Source: HGM04593 sp045612305
Lineage (GTDB): Bacteria > Bacteroidota > Bacteroidia > Bacteroidales > Bacteroidaceae
Reading direction: 5' to 3'
Length of the DNA stretch: 64,000 nucleotides
NCBI GenBank assembly: GCA_045612305.1
Contig: JAZKYU010000006.1
Location: 1-64,000 of the forward strand
Shown here: piece by piece, positions 27,119-37,131 of the stretch
Layout: each line of letters begins with the position of its first letter
Numbering within the stretch: position 1 is the first letter of the stretch
Notes under the pieces: model-generated
Seen by the model: only the letters and a program-made list of their open reading frames with translations
The model's database searches: none
What the model was told of the DNA's origin: nothing
Made by a program: the position numbers and the translations under genes

Positions 27119-28943
27119 AATAGATTGCTTTTTCTTCTATAGTTTTTGCTTTTTCGCAGCTCGCCTCGCTTAACTCGCCGTTGAGATATTGCTCCATAAT
27201 GAGCGCGCCGATGGGCACGCCGTATGTGGCGCCGAAACCGCCGTTCTCAACATATACGGCTATGGCTATTTTGGGGTTGTTCATAGGTGCAAACCCCATA
27301 AAGGCCGAGTGGTCTTTGCCCTTGTTCTGGGCCGTTCCGGTTTTTCCACAAACCTCCCATCCAGGAATATCCGCCGCACGACAGGTGCCGTCGAGCACGG
27401 CTGCACGCATACCTTTTATAACCTCCTCATAGGCCTTTTTCTCGGCCATCGTTTTCTTGGATGTGAGGTAGTCGCTCTTTATGGTGTCGTTCTCTATGGC
27501 TTTTACAAGGTGGGGTGTGATGTATGTTCCTCGGTTGGCGATGGTTGCCCCTAGGTTGGCCATCTGCAAGGGGGTGAGTGTAACCTCTCCCTGTCCTATG
27601 GAGATACTCACCACGGTGGTCGCTTTCCAATATTTGCCATAGTGGCGGTCGTAGTATTTGGAGTTTGGTATCATTCCGCGTGCTTCGCCTGGGAGGTCGA
27701 TGCCCAACCTGTAGCCGAAGCCCATAGATACCATATAGTCGCGCCACTTATCCATAGCCTCCTGTGTGCTGCTGTACTTGCTTGAGCCGAACATACGGTG
27801 CAGGCCCCAACAGAAGTATGCGTTGCACGATGTTGCTATAGCGGGGGCGAGAGGTGTGGGCGAAGAGTGTGGGTGGCAGCCTAGTTTGAAGTTCTTAAAT
27901 CTGAAACCTCCGTGGCAGGGAAAGGCTGTTTGTGGGGTTATTATATCTTCTTGCAAGAAGGTTAGCGCCTGCGATGTTTTGAAGGTTGAGCCCGGGGGGT
28001 ATGTTCCCATTATGGCACGGTTGAGCAGGGGTTTTTGCTTGTTCTTGGAGAGGGCTTTGTGGTTTTCGCCTCGCGCACGTCCGGTTAGCAGGCGAGGGTC
28101 GTAAGAGGGTGCCGACACCATGCAGAGTATCTCGCCCGTAGAGGGCTCTATGGCAACAATGCTGCCTATCTTGTTTTTCATAAGTCGCTCGCCCAAGCGT
28201 TGCAGCTCTATATCGAGACCAAGCGTGAGGTCTTTGCCGCGTGTGGGCAGGGTATCGAGCTCGCCGTCGCGGTACTTTCCCTGTATTCGTCCGCGAGCAT
28301 CGCGCAGGAGTGTTTCGGCTCCCTTCTGTCCGCGTAGGGCTGTTTCGTAAGCCGCTTCTAGGCCTTGTGTGCCTATATAGTCGCCACGCGTGTAGTAGGG
28401 GTCGGCGTCTATCTTTTTCTGTGACACTTCGCCTATGTCGCCAAAAAGCACACCGCCCACACCGTAGCTATACTGTCTTATAGCGCGTTTGCGCACATAG
28501 AAGCCTGGGAAGCAGAACATCTTCTCTTGGAACTGTGCAAACTCCTCGGCGGGTAGCTGGGTGATGAAGGTTTGTTCGGTGTACGAAGAGTAGCCGGGGT
28601 TGTAACGACGGTTGCGCACGCGGCTCATACGGGTGTCAAACTCTTCGCGGGTTATGTTGAGCGTTTTGCAAAGCTCTAGGGTGTCTATCTCTTTTGCTTC
28701 GCGTGGCACGAAGGTTATGTCGTAGGCGGGGCGGTTATACACAAGCAGCTTGCCGTTACGGTCGTACATAAGGCCGCGGGCTGGGTAGAGCGTCTTTTTG
28801 TAAAAGGCGTTGCTGTCGGCTCTGTATTTATATTGGTCGTTCAATATTTGTAGGTTGAAGAGGCGCACAATATATGTGAGCAGCACCAAGAGTACAACTC
28901 CGACAAGAATAAAACGGCGTTTGTCGTAACTGTGTATGTTCAT
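27099..28943 (-). CDS. mrdA: Penicillin-binding protein 2
   Basis: 614 residues: short cytoplasmic tail, one membrane anchor (12-29), pedestal domain, then a class B transpeptidase. Catalytic motifs are S319-T-F-K322 (PPGSTFKT), S372-C-N374 and K534-T-G536. It cross-links peptidoglycan in the elongasome with RodA and MreBCD. The C-terminal extension is rich in Glu/Lys. It sits between mreD (7-base gap) and rodA (overlap). Confidence 0.94.
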   Translation of the reverse strand: MNIHSYDKRRFILVGVVLLVLLTYIVRLFNLQILNDQYKYRADSNAFYKKTLYPARGLMYDRNGKLLVYNRPAYDITFVPREAKEIDTLELCKTLNITREEFDTRMSRVRNRRYNPGYSSYTEQTFITQLPAEEFAQFQEKMFCFPGFYVRKRAIRQYSYGVGGVLFGDIGEVSQKKIDADPYYTRGDYIGTQGLEAAYETALRGQKGAETLLRDARGRIQGKYRDGELDTLPTRGKDLTLGLDIELQRLGERLMKNKIGSIVAIEPSTGEILCMVSAPSYDPRLLTGRARGENHKALSKNKQKPLLNRAIMGTYPPGSTFKTSQALTFLQEDIITPQTAFPCHGGFRFKNFKLGCHPHSSPTPLAPAIATSCNAYFCWGLHRMFGSSKYSSTQEAMDKWRDYMVSMGFGYRLGIDLPGEARGMIPNSKYYDRHYGKYWKATTVVSISIGQGEVTLTPLQMANLGATIANRGTYITPHLVKAIENDTIKSDYLTSKKTMAEKKAYEEVIKGMRAAVLDGTCRAADIPGWEVCGKTGTAQNKGKDHSAFMGFAPMNNPKIAIAVYVENGGFGATYGVPIGALIMEQYLNGELSEASCEKAKTIEEKAIYYGTEEK

Positions 28944-28950
28944 CGCTCTG

Positions 28951-29454
28951 CTATCTCTTGCGTGTGAAACATTCGATAACGAGGGTGAAGAGCATCGTGA
29001 GGGCTGTGCTCGACAGCACGCTGATGAACAGCGTCACAGGGTATTGTATGGTGAACAGCTCCAGCATATAGAGAGCTGTGTAGAAGATGAGCAGGTTTAA
29101 GAGCGAGTATGTGGTGTAGCCGCTCCAGCCTAAAGTGTGTACGCTTGGAATAAAGTCGTCGGCCGAGCCTTTTTGTGTGAAGGCGTCGAGCAGGTTGTTG
29201 CGCACAAAGGCCATAGCTGTTGCGGCGCAGGTGTTTATGCCCGGGGTGTTGCCGAAGATGTCTACAACAAGGCCAAAGAGGAAGGCCCAGATGAGCATCT
29301 CGTTGCGCGATGTGAAGCGTGGTAGCTTGAGCAGAAAGACAAGATATATGTGCGCAGTTGCGTAACCAAACAGGTGTATCTGGTTAAATATCAGCGCTTG
29401 TATGAGCACTAATATGGCAAAGTTGCGTGTGCGTATGAGTATATCTCTTGTCAT
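28951..29454 (-). CDS. mreD: Rod-shape-determining protein MreD
   Basis: A 167-residue integral membrane protein with five or six predicted helices, e.g. LVFLLKLPRF, FLFGLVVDIFGNTPGINTCAA and the C-terminal helices. The G-I-N-T motif after the second or third helix is typical of Bacteroidetes MreD. It overlaps mreC by 4 bases (ATGA). Identification rests on size, topology and the mre operon position. Confidence 0.85.
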   Translation of the reverse strand: MTRDILIRTRNFAILVLIQALIFNQIHLFGYATAHIYLVFLLKLPRFTSRNEMLIWAFLFGLVVDIFGNTPGINTCAATAMAFVRNNLLDAFTQKGSADDFIPSVHTLGWSGYTTYSLLNLLIFYTALYMLELFTIQYPVTLFISVLSSTALTMLFTLVIECFTRKR

Positions 29455-30293
29455 TTGTTTTTTATGCTTTTTTCAAGCTCCTTTTGCTCTTTTTGCCCGT
29501 TGTTTCCCACGATAAATACATAGTTGAGCCTGGTAAAGTCGGTAAAGAGCTTGACTTTTGCGCTGTAGAACATACCATCGGCCGAGTCCTCGGTTTTTAC
29601 CACGGTGCCCACAGGTATATCTTTGGGGAAAATAGAGGAGAAACCGCTTGTTACCACGGTATCGCCCTCTTTGAGCATTGTGTTGCGTGGCAGGTCGACA
29701 AGGGTTGAGTGCTCTATGTCGCCCCCCTCCCACTTAAGTGTGCTGAAACAATCGTCGCCCTTTATGCGACAGCTTATGTTACTCTTGTTATTGAGCAATG
29801 GGAGAACTATGGAGTAGTTGCTCGATGCGGCGCAGATGATACCTACAACGCCCTGTGGGCAGAAAACTCCCATACCGAGGTCGATACTGTCGTTTGTTCC
29901 TTTGTCGAGGGTTATGTAGTTGCTCTGTTTGTTTATAGAGCTGTTTACAACCCTTGCGGTGTTGTAGTTGAAGGCTCTCTCCTTTCTTTGCTCAAGTGTG
30001 GCAATTGTTGTGCTGTCGGCTATCTGTGCCAGCTGTGCCGATAGTGTTTCCACCCTTCTGCTTAGCTCGAGGTTGTGTTGCAAGAGTTCTTCGTTCTCGC
30101 TTTTCAGGCCAAAGTAACTGTTTACGTTGGTTATTGCAGCAAAAACGTTCCCCACAGCCTTGTTGGCCGATGTGAACATTGTTGCGTTGTGGTAGTTGTT
30201 GAATTGTACAATAAGCATAACACCGATTCCTTCCAACAAGAGGAAAAGGAACCAGTGATTATGCTTAATTATAAAGTTCAACAGTGTTTGCAC
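29451..30293 (-). CDS. mreC: Rod-shape-determining protein MreC
   Basis: 280 residues: an N-terminal membrane anchor (about 13-30), a coiled coil (about 60-100) and a periplasmic beta-barrel pair with GTNDSIDLGMGVFCPQGVVG and VVTSGFSSIFPKDIPVGTV. It forms filaments that regulate PBP2/RodA. The C-terminus is Gln/Lys/Glu-rich. It starts 13 bases after the mreB stop. Confidence 0.92.
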   Translation of the reverse strand: MQTLLNFIIKHNHWFLFLLLEGIGVMLIVQFNNYHNATMFTSANKAVGNVFAAITNVNSYFGLKSENEELLQHNLELSRRVETLSAQLAQIADSTTIATLEQRKERAFNYNTARVVNSSINKQSNYITLDKGTNDSIDLGMGVFCPQGVVGIICAASSNYSIVLPLLNNKSNISCRIKGDDCFSTLKWEGGDIEHSTLVDLPRNTMLKEGDTVVTSGFSSIFPKDIPVGTVVKTEDSADGMFYSAKVKLFTDFTRLNYVFIVGNNGQKEQKELEKSIKNK

Positions 30294-30306
30294 GGTGCAC
30301 TCGGGG

Positions 30307-31323
30307 TTAACGCATCAAGAAGGGATAGTTGAGGTCGTTGAGCGCAAGTGCTGTACCTTTTGCCACGCAATAGAGCGGGTTCTCGGCAATGTGGAAGGGG
30401 ATGTTTATCTTGTTCTCCAAACGTTTGTCGAGACCACGGAGCAGAGCACCGCCACCGGCAAGGTAGATACCGTTGTGTACGATATCGGCGTAGAGTTCGG
30501 GGGGTGTTGCCTCGAGCGCGCTTATGATGGCGTTCTCAATCTTCATGATAGATTTGTCGATACAGTGTGCAATCTCCTGATAGCACACGGGTACCTCGAT
30601 GGGCATCGCTGTGATGCGGTTAGGTCCGTGTACTATGTAGTCCTGGGGAGCCTCGTCGCCAAGGTCGGTGAGAGCAGAGTCTACGTGTATCTTGATACGC
30701 TCGGCCATACGCTCGCTGACGCGAACGTTGTGCTGGCGGCTCATATACTCTTGAATGTCGGCTGTAAAGTCGTCGCCGGCTGTGCGCAACGAGCCGTTAG
30801 ATACCACGCCTCCCAAAGAGATTACGGCAATCTCGGTAGAGCCACCACCTATGTCAACCACCATATTGCCCTCGGGTGCAAGTACATCGAGGCCTATACC
30901 AAGAGCCGAAGCCATAGGCTCGTAGATGAGGTATACGTCGCGGCCTCCGGCGTGCTCGGCAGAGTCGCGCACAGCGCGGAGCTCAACCTCGGTAGAGCCG
31001 TAGGGAACGCCGATAACCATGCGCAGTGAGGGGGTGAAGAGCTTGCTGCCCATATTCACCTTTTCTATGAGGCCACGCATCATCATCTCGCAAGCGTAAA
31101 AGTCGGCTATAACGCCGTCGCGCAAGGGACGGATGGTTTGTATGTTGGGGTTTGTTTTCTCGTGCATCTGTTTTGCGCGCTCTCCAACGGCTATCATCTT
31201 TTTCTGGCCGTCGATAGCAACAACAGAGGGCTCGTCGACAACTATCTTTCCGTTGTAAGAGATGATAGTGTTGGCGGTACCAAGGTCAATAGCTACATCT
31301 TGTGTGAATGAAAAAAGTCCCAT
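30307..31323 (-). CDS. mreB: Actin-like rod-shape protein MreB
   Basis: A 338-residue cytoplasmic actin homologue. The phosphate-1 loop is DLGTANT (13-19), phosphate-2 is DIGGGSTEIAVISLGG, and the adenosine loop is LAGGGALLRGLD. The N-terminus (MGLFSFTQDVAID) has an amphipathic hydrophobic start for membrane binding. It organises the elongation machinery encoded downstream. It begins 27 bases after purH, so purH and the mre genes are probably one transcript. Confidence 0.96.
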   Translation of the reverse strand: MGLFSFTQDVAIDLGTANTIISYNGKIVVDEPSVVAIDGQKKMIAVGERAKQMHEKTNPNIQTIRPLRDGVIADFYACEMMMRGLIEKVNMGSKLFTPSLRMVIGVPYGSTEVELRAVRDSAEHAGGRDVYLIYEPMASALGIGLDVLAPEGNMVVDIGGGSTEIAVISLGGVVSNGSLRTAGDDFTADIQEYMSRQHNVRVSERMAERIKIHVDSALTDLGDEAPQDYIVHGPNRITAMPIEVPVCYQEIAHCIDKSIMKIENAIISALEATPPELYADIVHNGIYLAGGGALLRGLDKRLENKINIPFHIAENPLYCVAKGTALALNDLNYPFLMR

Positions 31324-31350
31324 TCTGTTTTCTTGTTTTTAAGGGGGTTG

Positions 31351-32874
31351 TTAATGTTTGAAGTGACGGAAACCGGTGATAACCATAGAAACGCCGTTTG
31401 CGTCGCAATACTCAACCGACTCTTTGTCGCGGATAGAGCCACCCGGGTGTATAACGGCTGTAATGCCTGCCTCGTGTGCTATCTGCACGCAGTCGGGGAA
31501 GGGGAAGAAGGCGTCGCTTGCCATAACGCTACCCTGAAGAGAGAAACCAAAGTTACCGGCTTTCTCTATGGCGTGGCGCAGAGAGTCTACGCGTGAGGTC
31601 TGGCCTACACCGCTTGCAATGAGCTGCTTGTTCTTTGCAAGCACTATAGCGTTGCTCTTGCTGTGCTTAACAATTTTGTTGGCAAAGAGCATATCCTCAA
31701 TCTCCTCGGCTGTGGGCGCTGCTTGCGATACGGTCTTAAGGTCCTCGGCTGTTTCAACCTTCTCGTCGCGGTCCTGAACGAGCACACCATTAAGCACGCT
31801 ACGGTAGGTTTGTGAGGGCATCTCGGTGCTCTTCTGAACGAGGATTATGCGGTTTTTCTTCTGTGTGAGAATTTCGAGAGCGTCCATATCGTAGTCGGGG
31901 GCGATGATAACCTCGAAGAAAATCTCGTTAATTTTCTCGGCTGTAGCCTTGTCGACAACAGCGTTTGCGATGAGCACGCCACCGAAAGCCGACACGGGGT
32001 CACCTGCGAGGGCTGCATCCCAAGCCTCGGAAAGGGTGGGGCGCGATGCAAGGCCACAAGCGTTGTTGTGCTTGAGGATGGCAAATGTGGTCTCGCCTGC
32101 AAAGTCGGCGATGAGCTCCACGGCTGCATTTATGTCGAGGAGGTTGTTGTAAGAAATCTCTTTACCGTGTATCTGGTTGAAGATTTTGTTGAAGTCGCCG
32201 TAGAACGCACCTTTCTGGTGGGGATTCTCGCCGTAACGCAAAGACATAGGGCTGTCCTTTGTGCAACGGAACGCGCTCTTCTCCTCTTTGTCGAAGTAGT
32301 TGAAGATTGCAGAGTCGTATGAAGAAGATACTGCAAAAGCCTCACGTGCAAAGAAACGACGCTCCTCGAGAGTTGTCTCGGCGCCATTGCTCTGGAGTAT
32401 ATCGAGCAGGGGCTTGTACTGTGCTTTACTTGCTACGATAACCACATCGTTGAAGTTCTTTGCAGCACCGCGGATAAGTGATATACCGCCTATGTCGATT
32501 TTCTCTATGATGTCGGCCTCGGGTGCGCCCGATGCAACTGTTTGCTCAAAGGGGTAGAGGTCTACAATTACGAGGTCGATAGCAGGTATCTCGTACTCTT
32601 GCATCTGCTGTTGGTCTTTCTCGTTCTCGCGACGACCAAGGATACCACCGAATACTTTGGGGTGGAGGGTTTTTACACGACCGCCCAAAATCGAAGGATA
32701 GCCTGTGAGGCTTTCAACCGCAGTACAGGGTATGTTGAGAGATTCTATAAACTGTTGTGTGCCACCTGTTGAGATAAGCTGTACTCCCTCGGCGTGCAGG
32801 AGCTTGATAATCTCGTCGAGACCGTCTTTGTGAAAAACGGAAACCAAAGCCGATTTAATTCTTTTTGTTGACAT
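31351..32874 (-). CDS. purH: Bifunctional AICAR formyltransferase/IMP cyclohydrolase
   Basis: A 507-residue cytoplasmic enzyme for the last two steps of IMP synthesis. Residues 1-about 145 form the MGS-like cyclohydrolase (STGGTQQFIES, GGRVKTLHPKVFGGIL). The rest is the formyltransferase with LRYGENPHQKGAFYG, LKHNNACGLA (the catalytic Lys-His region) and HPGGSIRDKE. The length is typical. It is first in the purH-mreBCD-mrdA-rodA unit, with the promoter about 80-110 bases upstream. Confidence 0.96.
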   Translation of the reverse strand: MSTKRIKSALVSVFHKDGLDEIIKLLHAEGVQLISTGGTQQFIESLNIPCTAVESLTGYPSILGGRVKTLHPKVFGGILGRRENEKDQQQMQEYEIPAIDLVIVDLYPFEQTVASGAPEADIIEKIDIGGISLIRGAAKNFNDVVIVASKAQYKPLLDILQSNGAETTLEERRFFAREAFAVSSSYDSAIFNYFDKEEKSAFRCTKDSPMSLRYGENPHQKGAFYGDFNKIFNQIHGKEISYNNLLDINAAVELIADFAGETTFAILKHNNACGLASRPTLSEAWDAALAGDPVSAFGGVLIANAVVDKATAEKINEIFFEVIIAPDYDMDALEILTQKKNRIILVQKSTEMPSQTYRSVLNGVLVQDRDEKVETAEDLKTVSQAAPTAEEIEDMLFANKIVKHSKSNAIVLAKNKQLIASGVGQTSRVDSLRHAIEKAGNFGFSLQGSVMASDAFFPFPDCVQIAHEAGITAVIHPGGSIRDKESVEYCDANGVSMVITGFRHFKH

Positions 32875-32953
32875 ATTGTGAATAAAAATTTGTAAATAAT
32901 CTGTTGTGGGAAACCTCTCTCTTTGTACTTGAAAGGAGGCTGTTATTTTTCCG

Positions 32954-32985
32954 CGAAGATAGCTTTTTTTATGCGATTTTGCAAC
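32954..32985 (-). promoter_or_regulatory. Candidate promoter of the purH-mre operon
   Basis: On the minus strand GTTG (32985-32982), 20-base spacer, TATCTTCG (32961-32954; one mismatch to TAnnTTTG). It gives a 5' leader of roughly 70 bases. No purine riboswitch fold was recognised in the leader. Confidence 0.4.
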
Positions 32986-33039
32986 ATAAAACCCTCCCGA
33001 ATTTTTGCTAAAATTTGAAAAGTAAATATAGATATATTT

Positions 33040-33070
33040 AAAGCCGCAAGAAGGGGCTTCCTGCGGCTTT
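33040..33070 (-). terminator. Terminator of nadB
   Basis: AAAGCCGCA (33040-33048) pairs with TGCGGCTTT (33062-33070), with an inner GAAG/CTTC helix around GGG. It lies 27 bases past the nadB stop and before the purH promoter. Confidence 0.8.
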
Positions 33071-33096
33071 TTTAGTATGGGATTTTACTCTTTCTC

Positions 33097-34665
33097 TTAA
33101 CTTTTTTTGGGGTGGTCGATGTTGTAGTGCAAGCCTCGGCTCTCTTTGCGCTCCATCGCTTGACGCATAATGAGATAACCCACGTTTATTATGTTGCGCA
33201 GCTCGCACAGTTCGCGGCTCACCACACTACGTTTGAAGAGCTCCTCAGTCTCCTCGTAGAGAAGGTCGAGGCGTTGCCACGCGCGTTTGAGACGCAGGTC
33301 GGTGCGCACTATGCCCACGTATGTACTCATAATTTGCCCCACCTCTTTAACGTCTTGCGATATAAGCACCATCTCCTCGTTCATAGTTGTACCCTCGTCG
33401 TTCCACTCGGGTATCTCCTCCTTGAAGGCATACTCGTCTTTGTGCTCTATAGAGTGCTTTGCAGCCGCGTCGGCATAAACAACAGCCTCTATGAGTGAGT
33501 TGCTAGCAAGACGGTTGCCGCCGTGGAGGCCGGTGCACGAGCACTCTCCCACAGCATACAGGCGATGTATGCTCGATACTGCGTTTAGGTCGACCTTTAT
33601 GCCGCCGCACAAGTAGTGGGCTGCGGGTGCCACGGGTATATAGTCCTTTGTTATATCTATGCCCAGCGAGAGACACTTTTCGTATATGTTGGGGAAGTGT
33701 TTTTTTGTCTCTTCGGGGTCTTTGTGGGTTACATCGAGGTATACGTGGTCGTCGCCGCGTGTCTTCATCTCGTTGTCTATGGCTCGGGCTACAATATCGC
33801 GCGGAGCAAGGGAGAGACGCGGGTCGTATTTTTGCATAAATTCTTTGCCGTCGATGGTGCGCAGTATGCCGCCGTAACCACGCATAGCCTCGGTTATGAG
33901 GAACGAGGGGCGGTCGCCCGGGTTGTAGAGGGCGGTGGGGTGAAACTGCACAAACTCCATATCCTTGACTGTGCCTTTTGCGCGGTAGACCATAGCTATG
34001 CCGTCGCCGGTTGCAACAAGGGGGTTGGTTGTGGTTTTGTATACGGCACCACAGCCTCCTGTAGCCATAAGGGTTACACGGCTCAAGAATGTGTGTACCT
34101 CGTTTGTGGCTATGTCGAGAACGTATGCGCCGTAGCACTCTATGTCGGGGGTTTGTCGGGTGACGGTTACGCCCAAGTGGTGCTGGGTAAGTATCTCGAT
34201 GGCAAAGTGGTTGTCGAGTATGGTTATGTTGGGGTGTTTGCGCACAGCGCGTATGAGAGACTGCTGAATTTCGGCTCCGGTGTTGTCGGCGTGGTGAAGG
34301 ATGCGAAATTCCGAGTGCCCGCCCTCGCGATGCAGGTCGAAGTTGCCCTTCTCGTCTTTGTCGAAGCTTACACCCCAGTCGATGAGAGCTTGTATTTGCG
34401 AGGGTGCTTCGCGCACAACTTTTTCCACGGCTTCGCGGTCGCTTATGTGGTCTCCGGCTATCATCGTGTCTTCGATGTGCTTTTCGTAGTTGTCCACAGC
34501 GAGGTTGGTAACCGATGCTATTCCTCCTTGTGCAAAGTAGGTGTTGGCATCCTCGAGCGTGGTTTTGCATATTATTGCAACGCTGCCTTTGTCTGCAACT
34601 TTAAGTGCATAACTCATTCCGGCGATACCGGAACCTATAACCAAAAAATCGTATCTTTTAATCAT
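33097..34665 (-). CDS. nadB: L-aspartate oxidase
   Basis: A 522-residue flavoprotein that oxidises L-aspartate to iminoaspartate, the first step of de novo NAD synthesis. The FAD-binding GSGIAG (11-16), the succinate-dehydrogenase/fumarate-reductase-type HREGGHS motif (about 117-123), the GGCGAVY segment, and the C-terminal helical domain with RTDLRLKRAW are present. No nadA or nadC is adjacent. A minus-strand TACTTTTG (34758-34751) is a possible -7 element, with no clear -33 box. Confidence 0.93.
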   Translation of the reverse strand: MIKRYDFLVIGSGIAGMSYALKVADKGSVAIICKTTLEDANTYFAQGGIASVTNLAVDNYEKHIEDTMIAGDHISDREAVEKVVREAPSQIQALIDWGVSFDKDEKGNFDLHREGGHSEFRILHHADNTGAEIQQSLIRAVRKHPNITILDNHFAIEILTQHHLGVTVTRQTPDIECYGAYVLDIATNEVHTFLSRVTLMATGGCGAVYKTTTNPLVATGDGIAMVYRAKGTVKDMEFVQFHPTALYNPGDRPSFLITEAMRGYGGILRTIDGKEFMQKYDPRLSLAPRDIVARAIDNEMKTRGDDHVYLDVTHKDPEETKKHFPNIYEKCLSLGIDITKDYIPVAPAAHYLCGGIKVDLNAVSSIHRLYAVGECSCTGLHGGNRLASNSLIEAVVYADAAAKHSIEHKDEYAFKEEIPEWNDEGTTMNEEMVLISQDVKEVGQIMSTYVGIVRTDLRLKRAWQRLDLLYEETEELFKRSVVSRELCELRNIINVGYLIMRQAMERKESRGLHYNIDHPKKS

Positions 34666-34852
34666 ATGTCCATAGAGGTTGTGCAGGGTTGGTGTTTTTT
34701 TCTATGGGTTATGTTGCTCAAAGGGTTTTTCATCGAGCCCTGCGTTTTGGCAAAAGTACAAAAAACATAAATAAAATGGTGCTTTATGGGCAATATTTAA
34801 TAAATAATCTGTAGTTTTACCGCCTATTCGGTTTTTTTGTGCCCCTTGTGCT

Positions 34853-36208
34853 ATGTGTAGAACTTTTTTAACCCTCTTTTTTTCTCTCTTTTTTTCTTTC
34901 GCGGTGCAGGCGCAGTCTTTGCGCAAGGGGCTCGATGCTCTGTTGCGCGACGAAATTTTTTCTCAAAGCGATGCTTCGCTCGTGGTTTACGACCTCGACG
35001 CCGACAGCTTGCTTTTTGCCCACAGGGCACAGAAACTATGTCGCCCCGCCTCGGTGCTGAAGGTGGCGACCTCTCTTGCTGCACTTGAGCGCCTTGGCGT
35101 AGACTATACCATAGACACGCATTTGTTGCGCAAGGAGAACAACTTGTATATTAAAGGTGCTATAGACCCTCTGTTTTCTTACGAGGATTTAAAAACGCTT
35201 CTCTCGGCTGTGCCCGAGGGCTTTGTGCTCGACACCCTTTTTGCCGACTGTTCTTTTATGGACTCTCTTTATTGGGGGCCCGGCTGGGCGTGGGACGACA
35301 CGCCTTGGGAGTTTCAGCCCTATATATCGCCTCTTATGCTTTGCGGTGGTTGTGTCGAGGTTAAAGCTCGCCCTTCGCAATCGGGTGCAGTGCCCGAGGT
35401 TGAGTGTTTTCCGCCTTCGGCTTTTTATTCTGTTGTTAATGAGGCGGTGAGCCGTGGCGGCACGGGCGATAAATTTACTATCTTGCGTGACTGGCTCGAC
35501 GGCACAAATGTCATACGTTTGCGTGGCGACTGCCGTGCCGAAAAGAGCGAGAAGATGAATATGTTCCCCTCGCAAAAGTTTTTTATGACCGTAGCAGCCG
35601 AGCTTCTCGACTCTCTTGGTGTGCAGGTACCGAGCCTCTCTTTTTCTCCCGCCCCACAGGGGTGCGACACACTTGCCGTGTTGCGTCGCCCCATAGCCGA
35701 GGTGGTGGTTGAGGCTCTTGCAGAGAGTAACAATCTTTGCGCCGAGGCTCTCTATTATCATCTGGGGGCGCTTTATGGCAAGTTTCCCGTGCATCAAAAT
35801 ATGGGTGCAAAAATTGTGAAAGGCTATATGGAGTACACGTTCGATATGCCAGAAAGGTATGATGTGTGCGATGGCTCGGGTCTTTCACCCTACACTTTGC
35901 TGTCGGCCGACGTGGTGCTGCAAGCCCTTAAAAGAGTATATTCTCTCCCCGATGTGAGAGAGGTTTTTATGCAGGGGTTGCCGCAGAGCGGCGTGAGCGG
36001 CACGCTCAAGCATCGAATGAAGGGCTCGGCGGCCTATAAAAAAGTTTTTGCTAAGACGGGTACAGTGACGGGCGTGTGCACTCTTGCAGGGTTTGCGCAG
36101 GCACAAAACGGTCACACCCTTGCTTTTGTTTTGCTGAACGACGGCCTGCCGAAGGCTGCACCTGTGCGCGCGTGGCAGGATAAAGTCTGTGAACTTCTTT
36201 GTCGTTAA
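34853..36208 (+). CDS. dacB: D-alanyl-D-alanine carboxypeptidase/endopeptidase (PBP4 class C)
   Basis: A 451-residue exported enzyme that trims or cleaves peptidoglycan cross-links. The signal peptide is 1-20. Catalytic motifs are S67-V-L-K70, S292-N-N294 and K401-T-G403. The domain insertion between the first two motifs is typical of S13-family PBP4. Its 3' end overlaps the convergent queG by 4 bases. Confidence 0.93.
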   Translation: MCRTFLTLFFSLFFSFAVQAQSLRKGLDALLRDEIFSQSDASLVVYDLDADSLLFAHRAQKLCRPASVLKVATSLAALERLGVDYTIDTHLLRKENNLYIKGAIDPLFSYEDLKTLLSAVPEGFVLDTLFADCSFMDSLYWGPGWAWDDTPWEFQPYISPLMLCGGCVEVKARPSQSGAVPEVECFPPSAFYSVVNEAVSRGGTGDKFTILRDWLDGTNVIRLRGDCRAEKSEKMNMFPSQKFFMTVAAELLDSLGVQVPSLSFSPAPQGCDTLAVLRRPIAEVVVEALAESNNLCAEALYYHLGALYGKFPVHQNMGAKIVKGYMEYTFDMPERYDVCDGSGLSPYTLLSADVVLQALKRVYSLPDVREVFMQGLPQSGVSGTLKHRMKGSAAYKKVFAKTGTVTGVCTLAGFAQAQNGHTLAFVLLNDGLPKAAPVRAWQDKVCELLCR

Positions 36209-37131
36209 CCCTCTTTTTTTATTGCATCTATATTGCGCATAAGTTGTTGATAACCGGCGCGTTCCACGGCGCTCTTCCCAAAGAGCGTTTTATATTTCTC
36301 CTCGGTAAGGTTTTTCCAATCTTCGTTTTTCATAGCAAGCAGGGCATCGCTTGCTATAAATTCTGCAACGGAGGTTGGTGTGGCTTTTTTGTTCCACGGG
36401 CAGGCTGTTTGGCAGCGGTCGCAGCCATAGAAGCAGTTGCCCATCTTTTGCCCGGTGCCTTTGGGTAGCTCGTCACGGTGTTCTATAGTGAGGTAGGAGA
36501 GGCACTTGCGTGCGTCGAAGCCGTTTTCTGTGAGCGCGCCTGTGGGGCAGTTGTCTATGCAACGTCGGCAGCTACCGCAGAGGTTTTTCTCGAAAGGGGT
36601 GTCATATTCGAGCTCGCAATCCAGGAGCAGCTCGCCCAGGAAAAAGAATGACCCCTCCCCGGGTATTATTAGCTGGCGGTTGTGCCCCACCCAGCCGAGG
36701 CCGGCTTTCACAGCGTGGTAACGTTCGAACAAAGGGGCTGTGTCGCAAAAGGCGCGCCCTTGTACAGGGGTTATGTTGTTTATGCTCTTCAGCAGCAGGT
36801 GCAAGCGGTTTTTTACTGCGGTGTGGTAGTCTCCGCCTTGAGCGTAGCGTGATATGTGAAGCTGCTCCTCGTCGATGGGTGGTTGTGTGTAGTTTAGGGC
36901 TACAGAGACGATGCTCTTGCTTCCCTCGACAAGTAGTGTGGGATCTTCTCTTTTGTCGCAGTTGCGCTCGAGGTAGCTCATACTGCCGTGCTTGCCATCC
37001 TCTATCCACCTTCGGTATCTTGCCCTCTCCTCGGCAGGGAGGGGTGCCGCCTTTGTTATGCCGCACACTGCAAAGCCGAGGCGTTTAGCCTCGGCTTTTA
37101 TATGCTGTGTAAGTTCCTGCGGGGTTGTCAT
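36205..37131 (-). CDS. queG: Epoxyqueuosine reductase
   Basis: A 308-residue cobalamin-dependent iron-sulfur enzyme for the last step of tRNA queuosine synthesis. Two [4Fe-4S] sets are visible: CGSCRRCIDNCPTGAL and CDRCQTACPWN. The N-terminal QueG domain carries VALNYTQPP and the C-terminal part is short (no HEAT extension). Its start overlaps the deacetylase stop by 4 bases (ATGA). Confidence 0.93.
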   Translation of the reverse strand: MTTPQELTQHIKAEAKRLGFAVCGITKAAPLPAEERARYRRWIEDGKHGSMSYLERNCDKREDPTLLVEGSKSIVSVALNYTQPPIDEEQLHISRYAQGGDYHTAVKNRLHLLLKSINNITPVQGRAFCDTAPLFERYHAVKAGLGWVGHNRQLIIPGEGSFFFLGELLLDCELEYDTPFEKNLCGSCRRCIDNCPTGALTENGFDARKCLSYLTIEHRDELPKGTGQKMGNCFYGCDRCQTACPWNKKATPTSVAEFIASDALLAMKNEDWKNLTEEKYKTLFGKSAVERAGYQQLMRNIDAIKKEG